Shown piece by piece: positions 60,801 to 64,000 of a stretch of DNA of 64,000 nucleotides. A model generated the notes under the pieces. The model did no database searches and had not been told where the DNA came from. It worked only from the letters and a program-made list of their open reading frames with translations. A program made the translations under genes and the position numbers. The DNA lies in the NCBI GenBank assembly GCA_000934385.1, contig KN880432.1, positions 409,478-473,477 of the forward strand. The letters are read 5' to 3'. The DNA is from Cylindrobasidium torrendii FP15055 ss-10. Its lineage: Eukaryota; Basidiomycota; Agaricomycetes; Agaricales; Physalacriaceae. The number at the start of each line of letters is the position of its first letter. Position 1 is the stretch's first letter.

Positions 60801-61013
60801 AGCGACTGGGGACAGTTCGATAGGTCATTCATCGACAGCGGCGCGGATGAGGAAGAGGTACAAGTTGCAGAGCCTAAAGGTCGATTCGGCCGACTGAGTG
60901 TGATGATGAAAGACCTCGAGGGCCTCAAGTTGAGTGATGGGATTGCGCTGCCGTCTATGCCCAGTAGAAATAGCTTGGCGGGAGGATTCACGATACAACG
61001 GGCATTCAGCTAA
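57828..61013 (+). CDS. SEC10: Exocyst complex subunit Sec10
   Basis: Sec10 binds Sec15 and bridges vesicle-bound and membrane-bound exocyst parts. ATG 57828 gives MMNDTGIDEYLKPTAFT, spliced to GKFDVTDFVGGISEKLIHQS, then PFDPKPFIRTFEAAVDKLIA. VRKDVQNRTEQLEKSVRVAE is a long coiled coil; FTGMESRMNEVSSTAIRIGE and ERQRAQAAYDIIDFYNQFSR follow, matching Sec10. Later segments include HRANTMSDICYLRILQMVHV and LERESKSIGSLFVGLLTAFT. The C-terminal region GRIDPILLKPYISLRSDWGQ ends in an extension, SNP-like linker and GGFTIQRAFS, stop at 61011-61013. About twelve exons. Identification is strong; the last third has several introns with approximate borders. Confidence 0.88.
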
Positions 61014-61672
61014 CCGCTTAGTGGGTCCACTTATCATTGTTGGAATGGATTGTAACAATTGTATCATCACCTTGGACATGGAGGGTCGCGTACTAGGCAA
61101 ACTTGGCATTCAACGTTCAACATTGTGTTGGAGAGGAAAGGCAAATGATTATCCCTTCAGGCCTCAGGCCCAAAATGACGCTCGGACGCTAGCAGATGAT
61201 ATCGACCACGAGTAACTACAGCTACCGCGTTCGGACGATCATCTCATTCCATCCCTTCTGCTTGTCGACCACCACTCTCTTGACATTTTCGCCGCTTTGC
61301 GATGAACAGCACCGAAGACTCGCTTGACGCAGGAACTCTAGGTCGAAGGGCCAGGTCTTACTAGTCTCTGCTAAGAAATCCACCCCTCTCGACGGTCCTG
61401 GATTTTCAAACTTATTTCGTTCCGCACCTGGTCGGGTCGTCGGGCGCAATCATGGCAGGTCAGGATAGGTCTCGTCTAAACCCCACTTCCCCGCATCCAT
61501 GTGCCCCGGCTTCTCCAGGCTCTCATATGAGCCCAGCATGAGTCCGAAAACCCGTATTTCGTACGCATGACCATCTATGACCACCTTTGCTCGCGCCGCG
61601 TTTATATATTTCTGCCTTGTCGACGGTATAAAACAACGTTCAATCGGGTACTTCGCCTAGCTCAGTTTCGGA
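61014..61672. other. Intergenic, about 660 bp
   Basis: 3' flank of SEC10 and promoter of the glycosidase gene. No supported gene. Confidence 0.5.
61627..61633 (+). promoter_or_regulatory. TATA box of the secreted glycosidase gene
   Basis: TATAAAA 40 bp before the start codon at 61673, a strong match. Confidence 0.6.
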
Positions 61673-63450
61673 ATGCGTCGAGCTCTATCTTTTTTGGCAG
61701 CGTCTGCTACCTTCACGGCATCCCTTGCCGCTCACTCATGGGATAACTTGTCCATCGAACCAGCCGGTCGTCTGCTCCAGCGCACGGCATCAGGAGAACC
61801 GTTCTTCTGGCAGGCGGACACCGTCTGGGAGATTTTCCATCGCTTGAACCAGAGCGATGCAGACATGTACCTGCGCAACCGCGCAGAGAAGGGATTCAAC
61901 GTTATCCAAGCCGTGGTCATCTCTGAATTGAAGTACGTCCGTTGGAATTTCCATTCACCGACAGCCTTCTCATTATCTGTAGCGGCACGACACGCCCCAA
62001 CTTTTATGGCGACCTTCCTCTGGAGGACGCTGACCCGACACGTCCGAACGAGGCCTACTTTCAGTATGTCGACTGGGTGGTGAACCGGGCCGCGGAATAC
62101 GGTATCCTTGTCGCAATGGTCCCGACATGGGGAAACTACGTGAACGGCGGGTGGCATAACGGGCCGGTCATCTTCAACGACGAGAACGCGAAGGAGTACG
62201 GGCGTTACATTGGTTCGCGCTATCCTGGTCTCCCTAAGATCCTTGGTGGTGGTACGTTGCAAACCTCTTCTCACCCATTATGGAGCTGAAGGCCTTTCAA
62301 GATAGCAACGGGTACTGGGTAGAGAACGTTTCTGAAGTCCAAGATGCCGTCAGAGCGGATCCCTCTGTTAACGCTACTGAATTGTTGGGCCCTCTGACGG
62401 ACACGCGCTCTGTCTGGGCTGCATTGCGCGACGGCTTATTTGAGACGGAGGCGGAAGCTGGGGCGAAGCCATTCGCTGCATACCATCCGACAAATTCATG
62501 GATTATTGCGCCATACGACACACCTGAGCCTTACGGCCATACTGTGAGTTCCTCGACGCAGTCTACCGTACAAGCACTCACAAGCATTCGCAACAGTATA
62601 TCAATGGCTCGCTTGGACCTTTGTCCATGGATGCCGTCCAAAGTGGTCATAGCGCACCCACTGACGACAATCCCGAGAGCATCTTCCACGACATCCTCAA
62701 GGGTACATGCAATTCAGCCCCTGTTGTTCTTGATTCTAATATATTGCAGGATGGGATTCAAGGAAGAACTATGAGAACGTCGAGGCTATGCTGGCTTCAT
62801 TCGACGGACCCGTTGTCGACCTCGAGAACCACTACGAAGGCGCCAACATTGGCTTTGACACAGACCGTCCGGTTTGGGATGCTGCCGACGTTCGACACGG
62901 GCTGTATTACGGCGTCTTCACCGGCAGTGCAGGCTTCACATATGGCTGCAATGCCATCTGGCAGCTGTACGACCCAGTCGAATTTTTGGCAAACCCGGAT
63001 TTGTACATCGATCCACAGATTGGGTGGCCTGAGGACAAGAGCTGGAGGGAAACGCTGGACTATCCGGGTGCTGGAGAGGCGCAATATCTGCAGAAACTAC
63101 TCATTCAGCAACCGGCAGACATCTACCGTGGCCTCCTTCCTGACAGGAGCATCTTGACGAACTCGAGCGGGGAGCTGGCGTGGGAGTTGACCCAACGGGT
63201 GGCAGTGTTGACGAGCAGTGACACGCACTATTGGGTATACGCCGGTCATGGCGATGCCTTCGAGCTTGATCTCGATGAGATCAGCCAACGCAGCAGTGCA
63301 GCGAGCGCGAGCTGGCGGTGGTATGTACCGGCGAACGGAACATATGTTGGCGGGGAGACGGTGGACCTCGCGGGCGCAATCGTCTTTACTCCGCCCACGA
63401 CTGGAACGAAAGAGGATGATTGGGTTTTGGAATTGATTGCTGAAGTTTGA
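61673..63450 (+). CDS. Secreted DUF4038/GH140-like glycosidase with C-terminal collagen-binding-type domain
   Basis: Predicted secreted carbohydrate-active enzyme. ATG 61673 opens a signal peptide [40 protein letters not shown] and [20 protein letters not shown] are typical of the TIM-barrel DUF4038 family (apiosidase-type, GH140). [20 protein letters not shown] and [20 protein letters not shown] follow. A second exon starts [40 protein letters not shown] and [20 protein letters not shown] finish the barrel, and [20 protein letters not shown] leads into a C-terminal domain like the putative collagen-binding domain that follows DUF4038. About four introns. An apiose-releasing activity is inference from family; fungal substrates are not certain. 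Confidence 0.75.
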
Positions 63451-63648
63451 TTATTCCTTTTAGCATGATTTTTGACACTTTCTTACGACCTTGATTACAT
63501 TGTACGGAATACTATGAATGTAAAAACTACAGTAGTGCAAAGAATGCCTCCATGATCCCACGAGAAACCATCCCATTGCTACGAGAGAATCCAGCCTCAG
63601 GCTACGTCTCGTCCAACTTCAAGCATACAGTGGCGGCCATAATTGTTG

Positions 63649-64000
63649 TACACTGCCTTTTTAGGAAGGAGGCATCAAAAGGGCGGCCAGGGCGCAAAAA
63701 TGGGCGCGTTCGCCATAAGCTATGCGGTAAACACCTTGTAAGATACACTAGAGATGCAGAAAAATACTTTTGAAAAAAATTCTGCTCACAAAAAGTCATT
63801 TTTACGCAACTTGTGGAAATGCGAGGGGGTAGGGCAATATCAAGCATGCAAGGGAGTGCCGGGTATGTAGACCACCCGCTTGAATTTTGTGGTGCTTAGT
63901 GGGTCCATATAGTCCATATCAATACCATAGAGTGCTGCTACAACAACTGCAACTGGCCTTACAGAGCCATTTGATGGCTCCTTCCTAAAAAGGCAGTGTA
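63649..64000. mobile_element. Short inverted-repeat element (MITE-like), ends at the window edge
   Basis: The left end TACACTGCCTTTTTAGGAAG, starting at 63649, is repeated in inverse at the right end, finishing exactly at 64000. The terminal inverted repeats match in about 31 of 33 bases. The dinucleotide TA is at both ends (63649-63650 and 63999-64000), as for Tc1/mariner-type target duplications. The inside (about 280 bp) has no useful open frame, so it would be non-autonomous. A further small palindrome GAGCCAT-TTG-ATGGCTC lies in the right arm. Confidence 0.75.

Noticed and set aside
49015..61013. Secondary metabolite cluster built around ACC deaminase and HAD phosphatases
   Set aside because: No backbone synthase, P450, methyltransferase or cluster regulator was seen; the surrounding genes are housekeeping exocyst subunits.
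61016..61030. Fourteen-base match GCTTAGTGGGTCCA between the SEC10 3' flank and the inverted-repeat element near 63.9 kb
   Set aside because: Matches of this length are expected by chance in 64 kb, and the flanking bases do not align.

Overview
The window looks like nuclear DNA of a filamentous basidiomycete, most likely an Agaricomycete (inferred from gene content, not from a search). Genes are densely packed on both strands and most are cut by many GT-AG introns of about 45-60 nt. The housekeeping proteins are eukaryotic: CPSF2, GlnRS, Tim54, ARF1, alpha-tubulin and the exocyst subunits Sec15 and Sec10. Several predicted proteins are of types common in basidiomycetes, such as a mucin-like single-pass membrane protein and a Kre9/KNH-like GPI protein. 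No bacterial operon, CRISPR array or rRNA was seen, and no convincing tRNA.

Layout. 0-6.3 kb: the 5' part of CPSF2 (minus, cut by the window edge), an unrecognised coiled-coil gene and an F-box gene. 6.8-13.5 kb: a large hormone-sensitive-lipase-type hydrolase (plus) and glutaminyl-tRNA synthetase (minus). 14.3-21.4 kb: two unrecognised genes and a Ser/Thr-rich membrane glycoprotein with an 18-bp minisatellite. 21.8-24.5 kb: a divergent mitochondrial pair, methylglutaconyl-CoA hydratase and Tim54. 24.9-25.65 kb: a decayed, internally deleted copy of the gene at 16.4-18.4 kb. 25.7-31.9 kb: a nine-finger C2H2 protein, an MFS sugar transporter and ornithine carbamoyltransferase. 32.2-36.1 kb: two alpha-tubulin genes in tandem. 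37.1-42.1 kb: a GRE2-like reductase, the NAD-biosynthesis enzyme QPRTase, ARF1 with an apparent 11-nt microexon, and a dual-specificity phosphatase. 43.8-48.7 kb: a small basic protein, a DUF3245-type protein, a Gemin2/SIP1-like protein and a KNH-like GPI protein. 49-61 kb: SEC15 and SEC10 face outward and enclose three HAD phosphatases and an ACC deaminase. 61.7-63.5 kb: a secreted DUF4038/GH140-type glycosidase. The last 350 bp form a short inverted-repeat element (MITE-like).

Two arrangements stand out. First, divergent pairs with 100-250 bp between start codons are frequent (CPSF2, AUH/TIM54, MFS/OTC, reductase/QPRTase, DUF3245/SIP1, SEC15/HAD1, HAD3/SEC10). Second, each exocyst gene shares its upstream region with a HAD phosphatase, and a gene for ACC deaminase, which degrades the plant ethylene precursor, lies between them. 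Coordinates of multi-exon genes run from start codon to stop codon and include introns. Exon joins were made by eye from splice signals and reading frame.
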